Shown: positions 39,783 to 50,511 of the stretch, in pieces | Layout: every line of letters starts with the position of its first letter | How positions within the stretch are numbered: position 1 is the first letter of the stretch | NCBI RefSeq assembly: GCF_004331455.1 | Contig: NZ_SJJR01000003.1 | Location: 434,001 to 498,000, forward strand | Source of the DNA: Micromonospora zingiberis | GTDB lineage: Bacteria > Actinomycetota > Actinomycetes > Mycobacteriales > Micromonosporaceae | Direction: 5' to 3' | DNA: 64,000 nt | Made by a program: the position numbers and the translations under genes | Notes under the pieces: generated by a model | What the model was told of the DNA's origin: nothing | Databases searched by the model: none | What the model saw: only the letters and a program-made list of their open reading frames with translations

Positions 39783-40976
39783 GTGGCGAAGGCGAAGTTC
39801 GAGCGGACTAAGCCGCACGTCAACATCGGCACCATTGGTCACATCGACCACGGTAAGACGACGCTGACGGCGGCCATCACCAAGGTCCTGCACGACCAGT
39901 ACCCGGACCTGAACCCGTACACGCCGTTCGACGAGATCGACAAGGCGCCGGAGGAGAAGGCCCGCGGCATCACGATCTCGATCGCGCACGTCGAGTACCA
40001 GACCGAGGCGCGGCACTACGCGCACGTTGACTGCCCCGGTCACGCCGACTACATCAAGAACATGATCACCGGTGCCGCCCAGATGGACGGCGCGATCCTG
40101 GTGGTCGCGGCGACCGACGGCCCGATGCCGCAGACCCGCGAGCACGTGCTGCTGGCCCGCCAGGTCGGCGTGCCGTACATCGTCGTGGCGCTGAACAAGA
40201 GCGACATGGTCGACGACGAGGAGCTCCTGGAGCTCGTCGAGCTCGAGGTCCGTGAGCTGCTCTCGGCCCAGGAGTACCCGGGCGACGACCTGCCGGTCGT
40301 CCGCGTTTCGGCGCTGAAGGCGCTGGAGGGTGACCCGGAGTGGACCGGCCGGCTCCTGGAGCTGATGAACGCGGTCGACACCGCGATCCCGCAGCCGGAG
40401 CGCGAGACCGAGAAGCCGTTCCTGATGCCGATCGAGGACGTCTTCACGATCACCGGTCGTGGCACCGTCGTCACCGGTCGCGCCGAGCGCGGCATCCTCA
40501 AGCCGAACGAGGAGGTGGAGATCGTCGGCATCCGCGAGAAGTCGATGAAGACCACCTGCACCGGCATCGAGATGTTCCGCAAGCTGCTCGACGAGGCCCG
40601 CGCGGGTGAGAACGTCGGTCTGCTGCTGCGGGGCATCAAGCGCGAGGACGTCGAGCGCGGCATGGTGGTCGTCAAGCCGGGCACCAGCACCCCGCACACG
40701 GAGTTCGAGGCGACCGTCTACATCCTCTCCAAGGAGGAGGGTGGCCGGCACACCCCGTTCTTCCAGAACTACCGTCCGCAGTTCTACTTCCGGACCACGG
40801 ACGTCACCGGTGTCGTCACCCTCCCCGAGGGCACCGAGATGGTCATGCCGGGCGACAACACCACGATGACCGTGAAGCTGATCCAGCCCATCGCGATGGA
40901 GGACAACCTCAAGTTCGCGATCCGGGAGGGTGGCCGTACGGTCGGCGCTGGTCGCGTCACCAAGATCATCAAGTGA
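39783..40976 (+). CDS. tuf: Translation elongation factor Tu
   Basis: 397 residues. GTPase carrying aminoacyl-tRNA to the A site. The start GTG 39783 gives [21 protein letters not shown]1 [12 protein letters not shown], switch [10 protein letters not shown]3 [13 protein letters not shown]4 NKSDMVDD, G5 SALKAL are intact, as are domain 2-3 motifs ([33 protein letters not shown]). GGAGGAC precedes the start. The 214-bp leader and an approximate promoter (CGGATT at 39632, TAGGCT at 39656) suggest extra transcription of tuf. Confidence 0.97.
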   Translation: MAKAKFERTKPHVNIGTIGHIDHGKTTLTAAITKVLHDQYPDLNPYTPFDEIDKAPEEKARGITISIAHVEYQTEARHYAHVDCPGHADYIKNMITGAAQMDGAILVVAATDGPMPQTREHVLLARQVGVPYIVVALNKSDMVDDEELLELVELEVRELLSAQEYPGDDLPVVRVSALKALEGDPEWTGRLLELMNAVDTAIPQPERETEKPFLMPIEDVFTITGRGTVVTGRAERGILKPNEEVEIVGIREKSMKTTCTGIEMFRKLLDEARAGENVGLLLRGIKREDVERGMVVVKPGTSTPHTEFEATVYILSKEEGGRHTPFFQNYRPQFYFRTTDVTGVVTLPEGTEMVMPGDNTTMTVKLIQPIAMEDNLKFAIREGGRTVGAGRVTKIIK

Positions 40977-40991
40977 GCTGGGTAACCCCGA

Positions 40992-41021
40992 TTAGACCCG
41001 CCGCCGGTCGTGCGGCATACT
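40992..41021 (+). promoter_or_regulatory. Promoter candidate for the S10 operon
   Basis: TTAGAC (40992-40997), 18-bp spacer, CATACT (41016-41021); predicts a leader of about 300 nt. Confidence 0.6.
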
Positions 41022-41029
41022 AGTCAGGT

Positions 41030-41325
41030 TGCGTAACGACAGTTCGCCGCCCGTGTTCGGCTTCCGCCGAACCTCCGGGTAGGCAGAGCAGTCGGGCGTG
41101 GGGTGGTTGGCGGCCCGTCCGCCAACCACCCTCGCGCGGCGTTCAGGTCGCGGTAGCGCGATCGGCGCCTTGACCCACCGCGGTCAGGATCGCTCCGGAG
41201 TCCCGGGGCGGAGCCTGGTCCAACGGCGCGACACGCCCGACCGCGGGGGTCGGCGAAGAGGGTCTGTACCAGCCGGTACAGACACCCGCAACACAGCGGC
41301 ATCGAGAGAAGGAACAGAAGCCACC
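41030..41325 (+). promoter_or_regulatory. rpsJ (S10 operon) leader RNA
   Basis: The 349-bp gap before rpsJ has no gene but three clear structures: a 13-bp hairpin GGGTGGTTGGCGG/CCGCCAACCACCC (41101-41113, 41119-41131), the 20-nt element shared with the rpsL leader (41228-41247) in a CCGACC/GGTCGG hairpin (41237-41242, 41248-41253), and a 9-bp hairpin GTCTGTACC/GGTACAGAC (41262-41270, 41275-41283). The S10 operon is leader-regulated by L4 in enterobacteria; whether this unrelated leader is regulatory here is inference. Confidence 0.6.
41228..41247 (+). promoter_or_regulatory. Shared leader element, copy 2 (rpsJ)
   Basis: GCGACACGCCCGACCGCGGG, identical to 36417-36436 before rpsL. It lies 78 bp before the rpsJ start. 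Confidence 0.7.
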
Positions 41326-41634
41326 ATGGCGGGACAGAAGATCCGCATCCGGCTCAAGGCCTATGACCACGAGGTCGTCGACTCCTCGGCTCGGAAGATC
41401 GTCGAGACGGTGACGCGTACCGGGGCGCAGGTCGCGGGCCCGGTGCCGCTGCCCACGGAGATCAACCGTTTCTGCGTCATCCGCTCGCCGCACAAGTACA
41501 AGGACTCGCGCGAGCACTTCGAGATGCGTACGCACAAGCGGCTGATCGACATCATCGACCCGACCCCGAAGACGGTCGACTCGCTCATGCGCCTCGACCT
41601 GCCGGCTGGCGTCGACATCGAGATCAAGCTGTAG
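41326..41634 (+). CDS. rpsJ: 30S ribosomal protein S10
   Basis: 102 residues. [57 protein letters not shown] and [12 protein letters not shown] 30S head protein that also acts as NusE, binding NusB and the NusG KOW domain. The ATG at 41326 follows GAAGGA with spacing to ~10; a binding site GAGAAGG is visible. It opens the S10 operon, 11 bp before rplC. Confidence 0.97.
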
Positions 41635-41645
41635 GGACCGGACAC

Positions 41646-42311
41646 ATGGACAGGCAAGTTAAGGGGATCCTGGGCGCGAAGCTCGGCATGACCCAGGTCT
41701 GGGACAACAACAAGGTTGTCCCGGTGACCGTGGTTCAGGCCGGCCCCTGCGTCATCACCCAGGTTCGTGACGCCGACAAGGACGGTTACTCCGCGGTCCA
41801 GCTGGCGTACGGGACGATCGACCCGCGCAAGGCCAAGAAGCCGCTGCGTGGGCACTACGCCAAGGCTGACGTGGCGCCGCGCCGGCACATCGTCGAGCTG
41901 CGCACCAACGACGCGGCGGACTACTCGCTCGGCCAGGAGGTCACGGTCGAGGAGTTCCCGGCCGGCGTCTCGATCGACGTCACCGGCAAGACCAAGGGCA
42001 AGGGCTACGCCGGCCCGATGAAGCGGCACGGCTTCCACGGTCTGCGCGCCAGCCACGGTGTCGAGCGCAAGCACCGCTCGCCGGGCTCCATCGGGGCCTG
42101 CGCCACCCCGGGTCGCGTCTTCAAGGGCACCCGGATGGCGGGCCGCATGGGCGGCGTGCGCTACACCGTGCAGAACCTGACCGTCCAGGCGGTCGACACC
42201 GAGAACAACCTCCTGCTCGTCCGTGGCGCCATCCCCGGCCCCAAGGGCGCGCTGGTCCTGGTCCGCACCGCGGCCAAGGCCAAGGCGAAGAAGGGCGGTG
42301 TGGCCAAGTGA
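41646..42311 (+). CDS. rplC: 50S ribosomal protein L3
   Basis: 221 residues. [20 protein letters not shown], then the extended loop reaching toward the peptidyl transferase centre: [20 protein letters not shown] and [24 protein letters not shown]. It starts 50S assembly. The start ATG is 11 bp after rpsJ; the stop overlaps the rplD GTG by four bases. A Lys/Ala-rich tail ([13 protein letters not shown]) ends it. Confidence 0.97.
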   Translation: MDRQVKGILGAKLGMTQVWDNNKVVPVTVVQAGPCVITQVRDADKDGYSAVQLAYGTIDPRKAKKPLRGHYAKADVAPRRHIVELRTNDAADYSLGQEVTVEEFPAGVSIDVTGKTKGKGYAGPMKRHGFHGLRASHGVERKHRSPGSIGACATPGRVFKGTRMAGRMGGVRYTVQNLTVQAVDTENNLLLVRGAIPGPKGALVLVRTAAKAKAKKGGVAK

Positions 42312-42958
42312 CCAGCGTTGACGTCCTGAACTCCGAAGGCACCAAGACCGGCTCGGTCGAGCTGCCCGGTGACATCTTCGACGTGCAGGCCAACGTGCCG
42401 CTGATGCACCAGGTCGTGGTGGCGCAGCTGGCCGCGGCCCGGCAGGGCACCCACAAGACCAAGACCCGGGGCGAGGTCGCCGGCGGCGGCAAGAAGCCCT
42501 ACAAGCAGAAGGGCACCGGTCGGGCCCGCCAGGGTTCGATCCGCGCGCCGCAGTTCGCCGGCGGTGGCGTGGTGCACGGCCCGGTGCCGCGCGACTACAG
42601 CCAGCGCACCCCGAAGAAGATGAAGGCCGCCGCGCTGCGTGGCGCCCTGTCGGACCGGGCCCGCGCCGGGCAGGTGCACGTCGTCGAGGCGTTCGTCTCG
42701 GGCGAGAAGCCGTCGACCAAGGCCGCGCTGGCCACGCTCGCCAAGCTGACCGAGGCCCGCCGGGTGCTCGTCGTGCTGAGCAGCATCGACGAGTTGAACT
42801 GGGTGTCGCTGCGCAACGAGCCGCGGGTGCACCTGATCGAGGCCGGCCAGCTCAACACGTACGACGTGCTGGTGGCCGACGACGTGGTCTTCACCAAGGA
42901 GGCCCTGGACGAGTTCCTGGGCGTTCCCGCCGAGACCACCGAGGAGGGTGGCAAGTGA
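42308..42958 (+). CDS. rplD: 50S ribosomal protein L4
   Basis: 216 residues: [20 protein letters not shown], the exit-tunnel loop [31 protein letters not shown] where macrolide-resistance changes occur ([13 protein letters not shown] is unaltered), and the globular C-terminal [12 protein letters not shown]. It starts with GTG in a GTGA overlap and ends in a GTGA overlap with rplW. In enterobacteria L4 is the autoregulator of this operon. Confidence 0.97.
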   Translation: MTSVDVLNSEGTKTGSVELPGDIFDVQANVPLMHQVVVAQLAAARQGTHKTKTRGEVAGGGKKPYKQKGTGRARQGSIRAPQFAGGGVVHGPVPRDYSQRTPKKMKAAALRGALSDRARAGQVHVVEAFVSGEKPSTKAALATLAKLTEARRVLVVLSSIDELNWVSLRNEPRVHLIEAGQLNTYDVLVADDVVFTKEALDEFLGVPAETTEEGGK

Positions 42959-43257
42959 GCACGATCGCCGACCCGCGCGACATCATCGTGGCGCCGGTCG
43001 TCTCGGAGAAGAGCTACAGCGAGCTGAACCGCAACTGGTACACCTTCCTGGTGCACCCGGACGCGAACAAGACCGCGATCAAGATCGCTATCGAGCAGAT
43101 CTTCAACGTCCGCGTCCTGACGGTCAACACGCTCAACCGCGAGGGCAAGCGCAAGCGGACCCGTACCGGGTTCGGCAAGCGCAAGAACACCAAGCGCGCG
43201 ATGGTGAAGCTGGCTGAGGGCGACCGCATCGAGGCCTTCGGCGGCCCGGTCAGCTGA
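42955..43257 (+). CDS. rplW: 50S ribosomal protein L23
   Basis: 100 residues: [45 protein letters not shown] and [19 protein letters not shown]. It lies at the tunnel exit and binds trigger factor and SRP. It starts with GTG, overlapping rplD by four bases; rplB follows 12 bp later. Confidence 0.96.
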   Translation: MSTIADPRDIIVAPVVSEKSYSELNRNWYTFLVHPDANKTAIKIAIEQIFNVRVLTVNTLNREGKRKRTRTGFGKRKNTKRAMVKLAEGDRIEAFGGPVS

Positions 43258-43269
43258 GGGGTGTAGACA

Positions 43270-44109
43270 ATGGCTATCCGTAAGTACAAGCCGACGACGC
43301 CGGGCCGGCGTGGCTCGAGCGTTGCCGACTTCGCCGAGATCACCCGGTCGACGCCGGAGAAGTCGCTGCTGGCACCGCTGCCGAAGAAGGGCGGCCGGAA
43401 CGCCCACGGGCGGATCACCGCCCGGCACCAGGGTGGCGGCCACAAGCGGCAGTACCGGATCATCGACTTCAAGCGGGTCGACAAGGACGGCGTGCCGGCC
43501 AAGGTCGCGCACATCGAGTACGACCCGAACCGCACCGCGCGGATCGCGCTGCTGCACTACGCCGACGGCGAGAAGCGGTACATCATCGCGCCGAAGGACC
43601 TGAAGCAGGGCGACCGCGTCGAGTCCGGTCCGGGCGCCGACATCAAGCCGGGTAACAACCTGCCGCTGCGCAACATCCCGGTCGGTACCACGATCCACAA
43701 CGTGGAGCTGCGTCCGGGTGGCGGGGCCAAGCTGGCCCGCTCGGCCGGCGTCGGCATCCAGCTGCTCGGCCGTGAGGGTGTGTACGCGACCCTGCGTATG
43801 CCGTCGGGCGAGATCCGGCGGGTGGACGTGCGCTGCCGCGCCAGCATCGGCGAGATCGGCAACGCCGATCAGTCGAACATCAACTGGGGTAAGGCCGGCC
43901 GGATGCGGTGGAAGGGCAAGCGCCCGACCGTCCGTGGTGTGGCCATGAACCCGGTCGACCACCCGCACGGTGGTGGCGAGGGCAAGACCTCCGGTGGTCG
44001 CCACCCGGTCAACCCGCAGGGTAAGCCCGAGGGCCGCACCCGTCGTAAGGGCCAGCCGAGTGACCGGCTGATCGTCCGCCGCCGCTACGCCACGCGTAAG
44101 CGCGGCTGA
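43270..44109 (+). CDS. rplB: 50S ribosomal protein L2
   Basis: 279 residues. [59 protein letters not shown], and [20 protein letters not shown] with the conserved histidine needed for peptidyl-transferase function. Basic C-terminus [25 protein letters not shown]. ATG at 43270 is 12 bp after rplW; rpsS follows after 12 bp. Confidence 0.97.
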   Translation: MAIRKYKPTTPGRRGSSVADFAEITRSTPEKSLLAPLPKKGGRNAHGRITARHQGGGHKRQYRIIDFKRVDKDGVPAKVAHIEYDPNRTARIALLHYADGEKRYIIAPKDLKQGDRVESGPGADIKPGNNLPLRNIPVGTTIHNVELRPGGGAKLARSAGVGIQLLGREGVYATLRMPSGEIRRVDVRCRASIGEIGNADQSNINWGKAGRMRWKGKRPTVRGVAMNPVDHPHGGGEGKTSGGRHPVNPQGKPEGRTRRKGQPSDRLIVRRRYATRKRG

Positions 44110-44121
44110 GGGAGATAAGAC

Positions 44122-44403
44122 ATGCCTCGCAGCCTGAAGAAGGGCCCGTTCATCGACGACCACCTGCTCAAGAAGGTGGAGACGCAGAACGAGAAGGGCT
44201 CGAAGAACGTCATCAAGACCTGGTCGCGGCGCTCGACGATCATCCCGGAGATGCTCGGGCACACGATCGCGGTGCACGACGGACGTAAGCACGTCCCAGT
44301 GTTCGTGACCGAGGCGATGGTCGGGCACAAGCTCGGCGAGTTCGCGCTGACCCGTACGTTCAAGGGTCACGAGAAGGACGACCGGAAGAGCCGCCGGCGC
44401 TGA
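44122..44403 (+). CDS. rpsS: 30S ribosomal protein S19
   Basis: 93 residues, standard length: [65 protein letters not shown] and the basic tail. It lies on the 30S head near bridge B1a and A-site tRNA. GGGAGATAAG precedes the ATG. A 40-bp spacer leads to rplV. Confidence 0.97.
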   Translation: MPRSLKKGPFIDDHLLKKVETQNEKGSKNVIKTWSRRSTIIPEMLGHTIAVHDGRKHVPVFVTEAMVGHKLGEFALTRTFKGHEKDDRKSRRR

Positions 44404-44443
44404 CGCCGCGGGCATACGGATAGAGGATCAAGGGGTTACAGCG

Positions 44444-44899
44444 ATGCCAGGAAAGGGCGACGCTCCGGTGCTTCCGGGCGCGCGGGCGGTTGCGCGGTAC
44501 GTGCGCATCTCGCCGATGAAGGCGCGCCGGGTGGTCAACCTCGTCCGCGGCCTGCCCGCGAAGGAGGCGCTCACGGTGCTGCAGTTCGCGCCGCAGGCTG
44601 CGAGCGAGCAGGTGTACAAGGTGCTCGCGAGCGCGATCGCCAACGCGGAGAACAACGAGCGGCTGGACCCCGACGCGCTGCTCGTCAGCGAGGCGTTCGT
44701 GGACGAGGGCCCGACCATGAAGCGGTTCCAGCCGCGGGCGCAGGGCCGGGCGTACCGGATCCGTAAGCGCACCTGCCACATCACGGTGGCGGTCGAGGCG
44801 GTCGCGCCGGCCGCGCCGAAGAAGTCGGCGAAGAAGGCGGCCCCGGCGGAGCAGACCGCGCCGGCCGAGACGCAAAGCAACACGGAGGGCGCCGAGTAA
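44444..44899 (+). CDS. rplV: 50S ribosomal protein L22
   Basis: 151 residues. Core [28 protein letters not shown]-type helix ([20 protein letters not shown]) and the tunnel hairpin [27 protein letters not shown], whose loop is unaltered. A C-terminal extension of about 30 residues ([20 protein letters not shown]...) is low complexity, as in related actinobacteria. The stop TAA shares its last A with the rpsC ATG. Confidence 0.96.
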   Translation: MPGKGDAPVLPGARAVARYVRISPMKARRVVNLVRGLPAKEALTVLQFAPQAASEQVYKVLASAIANAENNERLDPDALLVSEAFVDEGPTMKRFQPRAQGRAYRIRKRTCHITVAVEAVAPAAPKKSAKKAAPAEQTAPAETQSNTEGAE

Positions 44900-45753
44900 T
44901 GGGTCAGAAGGTTCACCCGCACGGGTTCCGCCTCGGCATCTCGACCGACTGGAAGTCCCGCTGGTTCGCGGACAAGCTCTACAAGGACTACATCGGCGAG
45001 GATGTCAAGATCCGCCGGATGATGTCCAAGGGCCTGGAGCGCGCCGGCATTTCCAAGGTCGACATCGAGCGCACTCGCGATCGGGTCCGCGTGGACATCC
45101 ACACCGCCCGGCCGGGCATCGTCATCGGCCGTAAGGGTGCGGAGGCCGACCGGATCCGCGGCGAGCTGGAGAAGCTCACCGGCAAGCAGGTGCAGCTGAA
45201 CATCATCGAGGTGAAGAACCCCGAGTCGGACGCGCAACTGGTCGCCCAGGGCGTGGCCGAGCAGCTCTCCAGCCGGGTCAGCTTCCGTCGGGCGATGCGC
45301 AAGGCGATGCAGTCGGCGATGAAGAACCCGATGTGCAAGGGCATCCGGGTGCAGGTTTCGGGTCGCCTCGGCGGCGCCGAGATGAGCCGCACGGAGTTCT
45401 ACCGCGAGGGTCGGGTTCCGCTGCACACGCTGCGGGCCAACATCGAGTACGGCTTCTTCGAGGCCCGTACCACCTTCGGCCGGATCGGCGTGAAGGTCTG
45501 GATCTACAAGGGTGACGCGGTGCCGGGTCGGGAGACTCCGGCCGAGGCGCCGTCGCGCCCGCGCCGGGAGCGCGGTGACCGTCCTGAGCGGCCGCGTCGT
45601 GGTCGTTCCGGCTCGTCCGGTACGACCTCCGGTGGCACCGAGGCCGGCCGGGCTGCCGCGACGACCGTCGCGCAGCAGGCCGAGACGCCGAGCGGCGAGC
45701 CGGTGGACACGTCCGCCGTCGCCGCCGCGGTAGAAACGCAGCAGGAGGGCTGA
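44899..45753 (+). CDS. rpsC: 30S ribosomal protein S3
   Basis: 284 residues. [20 protein letters not shown], a KH domain with [20 protein letters not shown] (GxxG = GRKG), and the C-terminal domain [32 protein letters not shown]. Residues ~215-284 are an extra Arg/Ala/Thr-rich tail ([20 protein letters not shown]...) that makes it about 50 residues longer than E. coli S3. It forms the mRNA entry helicase with S4 and S5. It starts within the rplV stop. Confidence 0.97.
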   Translation: MGQKVHPHGFRLGISTDWKSRWFADKLYKDYIGEDVKIRRMMSKGLERAGISKVDIERTRDRVRVDIHTARPGIVIGRKGAEADRIRGELEKLTGKQVQLNIIEVKNPESDAQLVAQGVAEQLSSRVSFRRAMRKAMQSAMKNPMCKGIRVQVSGRLGGAEMSRTEFYREGRVPLHTLRANIEYGFFEARTTFGRIGVKVWIYKGDAVPGRETPAEAPSRPRRERGDRPERPRRGRSGSSGTTSGGTEAGRAAATTVAQQAETPSGEPVDTSAVAAAVETQQEG

Positions 45754-45756
45754 CAG

Positions 45757-46182
45757 ATGCTGATGCCGCGCAAGCCCCCGAAGGGCTTCCGCAAGCCGCA
45801 CCACCCGGACCGTAGCGGCGCGTCCAAGGGCGGCAACCGGGTGGTGTTCGGCGAGTTCGGGATCCAGGCTCTCGAGCCGGCGTACGTGACCAACCGGCAG
45901 ATCGAGTCGGCACGTATCGCGATGACCCGGCACATCAAGCGTGGCGGCAAGGTCTGGATCACCATCTTCCCGGACCAGGCCCTCACCAAGAAGCCGGCGG
46001 AAACCCGGATGGGTTCCGGTAAGGGCTCGCCCGAGTGGTGGGTCGCCAACGTTAAGCCGGGGCGGGTTCTCTTCGAGATGTCCTTCCCCAACGAGCAGAT
46101 CGCGCGAGAGGCGATGCGTCGCGCGATCCACAAGCTCCCGATGAAGTGCCGCATTGTTACGCGCGAAGTGGGTGAATCCTGA
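45757..46182 (+). CDS. rplP: 50S ribosomal protein L16
   Basis: 141 residues, standard length. [58 protein letters not shown] and [21 protein letters not shown]. It organises the A-site region of 23S rRNA; the avilamycin/evernimicin contact region is ordinary. It begins three bases after rpsC, with GGAGG inside rpsC's end; its stop overlaps the rpmC ATG by one base. Confidence 0.97.
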
Positions 46183-46418
46183 TGGCAGCGGGCGTTAAGG
46201 CCTCCGAGCTGCGTGAGCTCTCCGAGGAGGAGCTGGTCACGAAGCTGCGCGAGGCCAAGGCGGAGCTGTTCAACCTCCGCGTACAGGCCGCAACCGGGCA
46301 GCTGGACAACAACCGGCGGCTGCAGGTCATCCGTCGGGAGATCGCCCGGATCTACACGATCATGCGTGAGCGTGAGCTGGGGCTCTCGGCCGCGCCGACT
46401 GAGGTGACTGCTTCATGA
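46182..46418 (+). CDS. rpmC: 50S ribosomal protein L29
   Basis: 78 residues: [61 protein letters not shown]. Two antiparallel helices near the tunnel exit. Overlaps rplP by one base (TGATG) and rpsQ by four (ATGA). Confidence 0.96.
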   Translation: MAAGVKASELRELSEEELVTKLREAKAELFNLRVQAATGQLDNNRRLQVIRREIARIYTIMRERELGLSAAPTEVTAS

Positions 46419-46693
46419 GCGAGAACACGACCGCCACCCAGCAGCGGGGCCGCCGCAAGGTCCGCGAGGGCCTCGTGGTCAGCGACAAGATGGAAAAGAC
46501 CGTCGTGGTCGAGGTCGAGGACCGGGTCAAGCACGCGCTGTACGGCAAGATCATGCGCCGGACCAGCAAGCTCAAGGTCCACGACGAGCAGAACTCCGCC
46601 GGCATCGGCGACCGGGTCCTGATCATGGAGACCCGGCCGCTGTCCGCCACCAAGCGGTGGCGGCTCGTGGAGATCCTCGAGAAGGCCAAGTAG
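46415..46693 (+). CDS. rpsQ: 30S ribosomal protein S17
   Basis: 92 residues: [57 protein letters not shown], the OB-fold of S17 with its extended rRNA-binding loop. A primary 16S binder. It overlaps rpmC by four bases. A 96-bp gap containing a hairpin separates it from rplN. Confidence 0.96.
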   Translation: MSENTTATQQRGRRKVREGLVVSDKMEKTVVVEVEDRVKHALYGKIMRRTSKLKVHDEQNSAGIGDRVLIMETRPLSATKRWRLVEILEKAK

Positions 46694-46741
46694 CGAAGGC
46701 TCGAGCTCGGCCGAGATCGGTCGGGCGCAGGTTCCGCCAGG

Positions 46742-46765
46742 CTCCGGCCGCCCCGGCGGCCGGAG
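46742..46765 (+). promoter_or_regulatory. Hairpin in the rpsQ-rplN gap
   Basis: CTCCGGCCGC(C) pairs with (G)GCGGCCGGAG (46742-46765), about ten pairs with a tight loop. The gap marks the classical S10/spc operon border, so partial termination or processing is plausible. Confidence 0.5.
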
Positions 46766-46789
46766 AACCGGCAGACATAGGAGATAGAC

Positions 46790-47158
46790 GTGATTCAGCA
46801 GGAGTCGCGACTGCGCGTCGCCGACAACACGGGTGCCCGGGAGATCCTGTGCATCCGAGTTCTCGGTGGCTCCGGTCGGCGCTACGCGAGCATCGGCGAC
46901 GTCATCGTCGCCACCGTCAAGGACGCGATCCCCGGTGCTGGTGTGAAGAAGGGCGACGTCGTGAAGGCGGTCGTCGTCCGCACCGCCAAGGAGAGGCGCC
47001 GGCCGGACGGTTCGTACATCCGCTTCGACGAGAACGCCGCCGTCATCATCAAGGACGGCGGGGACCCGCGTGGCACCCGTATCTTCGGCCCGGTCGGTCG
47101 TGAGCTGCGGGACAAGCGGTTCATGAAGATCATTTCTCTCGCGCCGGAGGTGTTGTGA
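46790..47158 (+). CDS. rplN: 50S ribosomal protein L14
   Basis: 122 residues, standard length. [55 protein letters not shown] and [24 protein letters not shown]. It contacts 16S h14 and is the target of RsfS. The GTG at 46790 follows TAGGAGATA. First gene of the spc segment; overlaps rplX by four bases. Confidence 0.97.
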
Positions 47159-47475
47159 CCGTGAAGGTCAAGAAGGGCGACACGGTCGTCGTCATCGCCG
47201 GCAAGGACAAGGGTGCCAAGGGCAAGGTCATCGCGGCCTACCCGCGGCAGGACAAGGTCCTGGTCGAGGGCGTGAACCGGGTCAAGAAGCACACTCGCAT
47301 CAGCACCACCCAGCGTGGCGCCAAGACCGGTGGCATCGTCACCCAGGAAGCCCCGATCCACGTCTCGAACGTGATGGTCGTGGACTCCGACGGCAAGCCG
47401 ACCCGCGTCGGTTACCGGATCGACGAAAACGGCCAGAAGGTCCGCATCGCGCGTAGCACCGGTAAGGACCTGTGA
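47155..47475 (+). CDS. rplX: 50S ribosomal protein L24
   Basis: 106 residues with a KOW motif: [37 protein letters not shown], and [35 protein letters not shown]. An assembly initiator at the tunnel exit. The GTG at 47155 overlaps rplN; a second GTG three codons in (47161) is possible. Confidence 0.96.
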
Positions 47476-48044
47476 TGACCACGGCTACCGAAACCAAGAC
47501 CATGCCGCGCCTCAAGGAGCGGTACCGCAACGAGATCATCGCCAAGCTGCGCGAGCAGGGCGACTACGGCAACCCGATGCAGGTGCCGCGGCTGGTGAAG
47601 ATCGTCGTGAACATGGGTGTCGGCGAGGCCGCTCGGGACGCCAAGCTCATCGACGGCGCGGTCCGCGACCTGGCCACGATCACCGGCCAGAAGCCGCAGG
47701 TCCGGCGGGCGACGAAGTCCATCGCGCAGTTCAAGCTGCGCGAGGGTATGCCGATCGGCGCGAAGGTGACCCTGCGCGGCGACCGGATGTGGGAGTTCCT
47801 GGACCGGCTGCTGTCCATCGCGCTGCCGCGTATCCGTGACTTCCGCGGCCTGGACGGGCGCAAGCTCGACGGGCACGGCAACTACACGTTCGGTCTGACC
47901 GAGCAGTCGGTGTTCCACGAGATCGACCAGGACAAGATCGATCGCCAGCGGGGCATGGACATCACGGTGGTCACGACCGCCACGACCGACGACGAGGGCC
48001 GGGCGCTGCTCAAGCTCCTGGGCTTCCCGTTCAAGGAGAACTGA
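47475..48044 (+). CDS. rplE: 50S ribosomal protein L5
   Basis: 189 residues: [86 protein letters not shown] and FPFKEN. It binds 5S rRNA and contacts P-site tRNA. ATG 47475 was preferred to GTG 47472 because AAGGA (47464-47468) is six bases from the former and three from the latter. rpsZ-type rpsN follows after one base. Confidence 0.96.
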   Translation: MTTATETKTMPRLKERYRNEIIAKLREQGDYGNPMQVPRLVKIVVNMGVGEAARDAKLIDGAVRDLATITGQKPQVRRATKSIAQFKLREGMPIGAKVTLRGDRMWEFLDRLLSIALPRIRDFRGLDGRKLDGHGNYTFGLTEQSVFHEIDQDKIDRQRGMDITVVTTATTDDEGRALLKLLGFPFKEN

Positions 48045-48045
48045 G

Positions 48046-48231
48046 ATGGCCAAGAAGGCGCTGATCCTCAAGGCGGCCGCGAAGCCGAAGTTCTCGGTTC
48101 GCGCGTACACCCGCTGCCAGCGGTGCGGGCGTCCCAAGGCGGTCTACCGCAAGTTCGGGCTCTGCCGGGTGTGCATCCGGGAGATGGCCCACCGCGGTGA
48201 ACTGCCCGGCGTGTCCAAGGCTTCCTGGTAA
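48046..48231 (+). CDS. rpsZ: 30S ribosomal protein S14, zinc type (S14Z)
   Basis: 61 residues: [20 protein letters not shown], then [41 protein letters not shown]. Both CxxC pairs are present, so this is the short zinc-binding form; actinobacteria often keep a second, zinc-free rpsN elsewhere under Zur control. It starts one base after rplE. A 96-bp gap follows. Confidence 0.96.
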   Translation: MAKKALILKAAAKPKFSVRAYTRCQRCGRPKAVYRKFGLCRVCIREMAHRGELPGVSKASW

Positions 48232-48327
48232 TAGCCCGGCCGCGCTCCGCGCGATAGCTGGACTGTCTCTTCGCCGTAGGCCTGCGCGAGTCGCGGGAAC
48301 CCCGGCGAGAAAGGTTGACGAGTTTTC

Positions 48328-48735
48328 ATGACGATGACCGACCCGATCGCAGACATGCTCACGCGTCTGCGTAACGCCAACCAGGCGTACCACGACCGGG
48401 TGACGATGCCCTACTCGAAGATCAAGGCGAACATCGCCGAGGTCCTCAAGACCGAGGGTTACATCGCCACCTGGGCAGTCGAGGAGCCCGAGGAGGGCGC
48501 CGTCGGCAAGCGACTGGTCGTCGAGCTGAAGTACGGCCAGAACCGGGAGCGGAGCCTGGCCGGCATCAAGCGCGTCTCCAAGCCCGGTCTGCGGGTTTAC
48601 GCCAAGTCGGACGGGCTCCCGCGGGTGCTCGGCGGGCTGGGCGTGGCGATCATTTCGACGTCCCAGGGGCTGCTCACCGACCGGCAGGCCCGCAAGCGGA
48701 GCGTTGGCGGGGAAGTCCTCGCCTTCGTCTGGTAA
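48328..48735 (+). CDS. rpsH: 30S ribosomal protein S8
   Basis: 135 residues: [95 protein letters not shown] primary 16S binder and the spc autoregulator in E. coli. GAGAAAGGTTGACG precedes the ATG; a second in-frame ATG follows two codons later. Confidence 0.97.
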   Translation: MTMTDPIADMLTRLRNANQAYHDRVTMPYSKIKANIAEVLKTEGYIATWAVEEPEEGAVGKRLVVELKYGQNRERSLAGIKRVSKPGLRVYAKSDGLPRVLGGLGVAIISTSQGLLTDRQARKRSVGGEVLAFVW

Positions 48736-48751
48736 CGGGAGACAGGTAGAA

Positions 48752-49294
48752 ATGTCGCGTATTGGACGTAAGTCGATCCCGGTGCCGTCCGGCGTCGACG
48801 TGACGATCGACGGCCAGACCGTGAAGGTCAAGGGCCCCAAGGGCGAGCTGTCGCACACTCTGGCCGAGCCGATCTCCATCGAGCGGGCCGAGGACGGGCA
48901 GCTGAGCGTCAACCGCCCGAACGACGAGCGCAAGGCCAAGGAACTGCACGGCTTGAGCCGTACCCTGGTCGCCAACATGATCGTCGGGGTCACCGAGGGC
49001 TACCGCAAGAGCCTGGAGATCTCCGGCACCGGTTACCGGGTCACCGCCAAGGGCAAGGATCTCGAGTTCGCGCTCGGGTTCTCGCACCCGGTGACGGTGC
49101 CCGCGCCCGACGGCATCACCTTCACGGTGGAGAAGCCGACGTTGTTCCACGTGGCCGGCATCGACAAGCAGCAGGTCGGTGAGGTCGCCGCCAACATCCG
49201 GAAGATTCGCCCGCCGGAGCCCTACAAGGGCAAGGGCGTCAAGTACCAGGGTGAAGTCATCCGACGTAAGGCCGGAAAGGCAGGTAAGAAGTGA
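48752..49294 (+). CDS. rplF: 50S ribosomal protein L6
   Basis: 180 residues: [35 protein letters not shown], a second repeat domain, and [32 protein letters not shown]. It lies near the sarcin-ricin loop. The ATG at 48752 is preceded by GGGAGACAGG. Its stop overlaps the rplR GTG by four bases. Confidence 0.97.
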   Translation: MSRIGRKSIPVPSGVDVTIDGQTVKVKGPKGELSHTLAEPISIERAEDGQLSVNRPNDERKAKELHGLSRTLVANMIVGVTEGYRKSLEISGTGYRVTAKGKDLEFALGFSHPVTVPAPDGITFTVEKPTLFHVAGIDKQQVGEVAANIRKIRPPEPYKGKGVKYQGEVIRRKAGKAGKK

Positions 49295-49680
49295 GCGCCA
49301 CGCTGCTCAAGCGCCGCCGCGGCGTCGCCGCCAAGCGTGCCGTCGGGCGTGCGCGTCGGCACTTCCGGGTCCGCAAGAGCGTCAGCGGTACGCCCGAGCG
49401 TCCGCGCCTGGTCGTCACCCGTTCGCTGCGGCACATCGTCGCCCAGATCGTGGACGACACCAAGGGGCACACCCTGGCGTCGGCCTCGACCCTGGACGCC
49501 TCGGTCCGCGGCACGGAGGGCGACAAGAGCGCCCTGGCCGGCAAGGTCGGCACCCTGCTCGCCGAGCGGGCCAAGGCCGCTGGCGTGTCCAAGGTCGTCT
49601 TCGACCGCGGTGGCAACCGGTACGCGGGGCGGGTCGCCGCGCTTGCCGACGCTGCCCGCGAAGCCGGGCTCGAGTTCTGA
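49291..49680 (+). CDS. rplR: 50S ribosomal protein L18
   Basis: 129 residues: [50 protein letters not shown] and [27 protein letters not shown]. It binds 5S rRNA with L5. It starts with GTG overlapping rplF; rpsE follows after 34 bp with its own binding site. Confidence 0.97.
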   Translation: MSATLLKRRRGVAAKRAVGRARRHFRVRKSVSGTPERPRLVVTRSLRHIVAQIVDDTKGHTLASASTLDASVRGTEGDKSALAGKVGTLLAERAKAAGVSKVVFDRGGNRYAGRVAALADAAREAGLEF

Positions 49681-49714
49681 CAATCCCCGTCACGAGAGAA
49701 AAGGAAGGCTGCTG

Positions 49715-50329
49715 ATGCCAGGTCAACAGCGCCGTGGCGGCGGGTCCGGTGGCAACGAGGGTGGTCGCCGCGACAACCGCCGTGAGGGCGGCCGCGGAAA
49801 CGCGCCCGCCGAGAAGACCCCGCACCTTGAGCGGGTCGTCGCGATCAACCGTGTCGCCAAGGTCGTGAAGGGTGGTCGTCGCTTCAGCTTCACCGCCCTC
49901 GTGATCGTGGGCGACGGCGACGGCACCGTGGGCGTGGGCTACGGAAAGGCCAAGGAGGTGCCCGCGGCTATCGCCAAGGGTGTCGAGGAGGCCAAGAAGC
50001 ACTTCTTCAAGGTGCCGCGGATCGGCTCCTCGATCCCGCACCCGGTGCAGGGCGAGGACGCTGCCGGTGTGGTGCTGCTCAAGCCGGCCTCGGCCGGTAC
50101 GGGCGTCATCGCCGGTGGTCCGGTTCGTGCCGTGCTGGAGTGCGCGGGCATCCACGACGTGCTCTCCAAGAGCCTCGGGTCGTCGAACCCGATCAACATC
50201 GTGCACGCCACCGTGGCTGCGCTGAAGGGGCTGGAGTCCCCCGAGGCCGTCGCGGCGCGTCGGGGCCTGCCGGTGGAGGACGTCGCTCCGGCCGCCATGC
50301 TGGCCTCGCGGGCGGGGGTGGCTTCCTGA
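49715..50329 (+). CDS. rpsE: 30S ribosomal protein S5
   Basis: 204 residues. A Gly/Arg-rich head ([20 protein letters not shown]) about 30 residues long precedes the dsRBD-like domain ([31 protein letters not shown]) and [40 protein letters not shown]. The spectinomycin loop KVVKGGRRF is wild type. The ATG at 49715 follows AAGGAAGG. Its stop overlaps rpmD (TGATG). Confidence 0.97.
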   Translation: MPGQQRRGGGSGGNEGGRRDNRREGGRGNAPAEKTPHLERVVAINRVAKVVKGGRRFSFTALVIVGDGDGTVGVGYGKAKEVPAAIAKGVEEAKKHFFKVPRIGSSIPHPVQGEDAAGVVLLKPASAGTGVIAGGPVRAVLECAGIHDVLSKSLGSSNPINIVHATVAALKGLESPEAVAARRGLPVEDVAPAAMLASRAGVAS

Positions 50330-50511
50330 TGGCACGGCTGAAGGTCACCCAGGTCCGTTCCGAGATCGGGACCAAGCACAACCAGCGTGAGTCGCTGCGT
50401 TCGCTCGGTCTCAAGCGGATCAACGACGTGGTGGTCAAGGAGGACCGGCCCGAGATTCGCGGCATGATCTTCGCGGTCAACCACCTCGTGAAGGTCGAGG
50501 AGGTCGAGTAA
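50329..50511 (+). CDS. rpmD: 50S ribosomal protein L30
   Basis: 60 residues: [61 protein letters not shown] small beta-alpha-beta protein of standard length. It overlaps rpsE by one base and rplO by one (TAATG), so the three genes are tightly coupled. Confidence 0.96.
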   Translation: MARLKVTQVRSEIGTKHNQRESLRSLGLKRINDVVVKEDRPEIRGMIFAVNHLVKVEEVE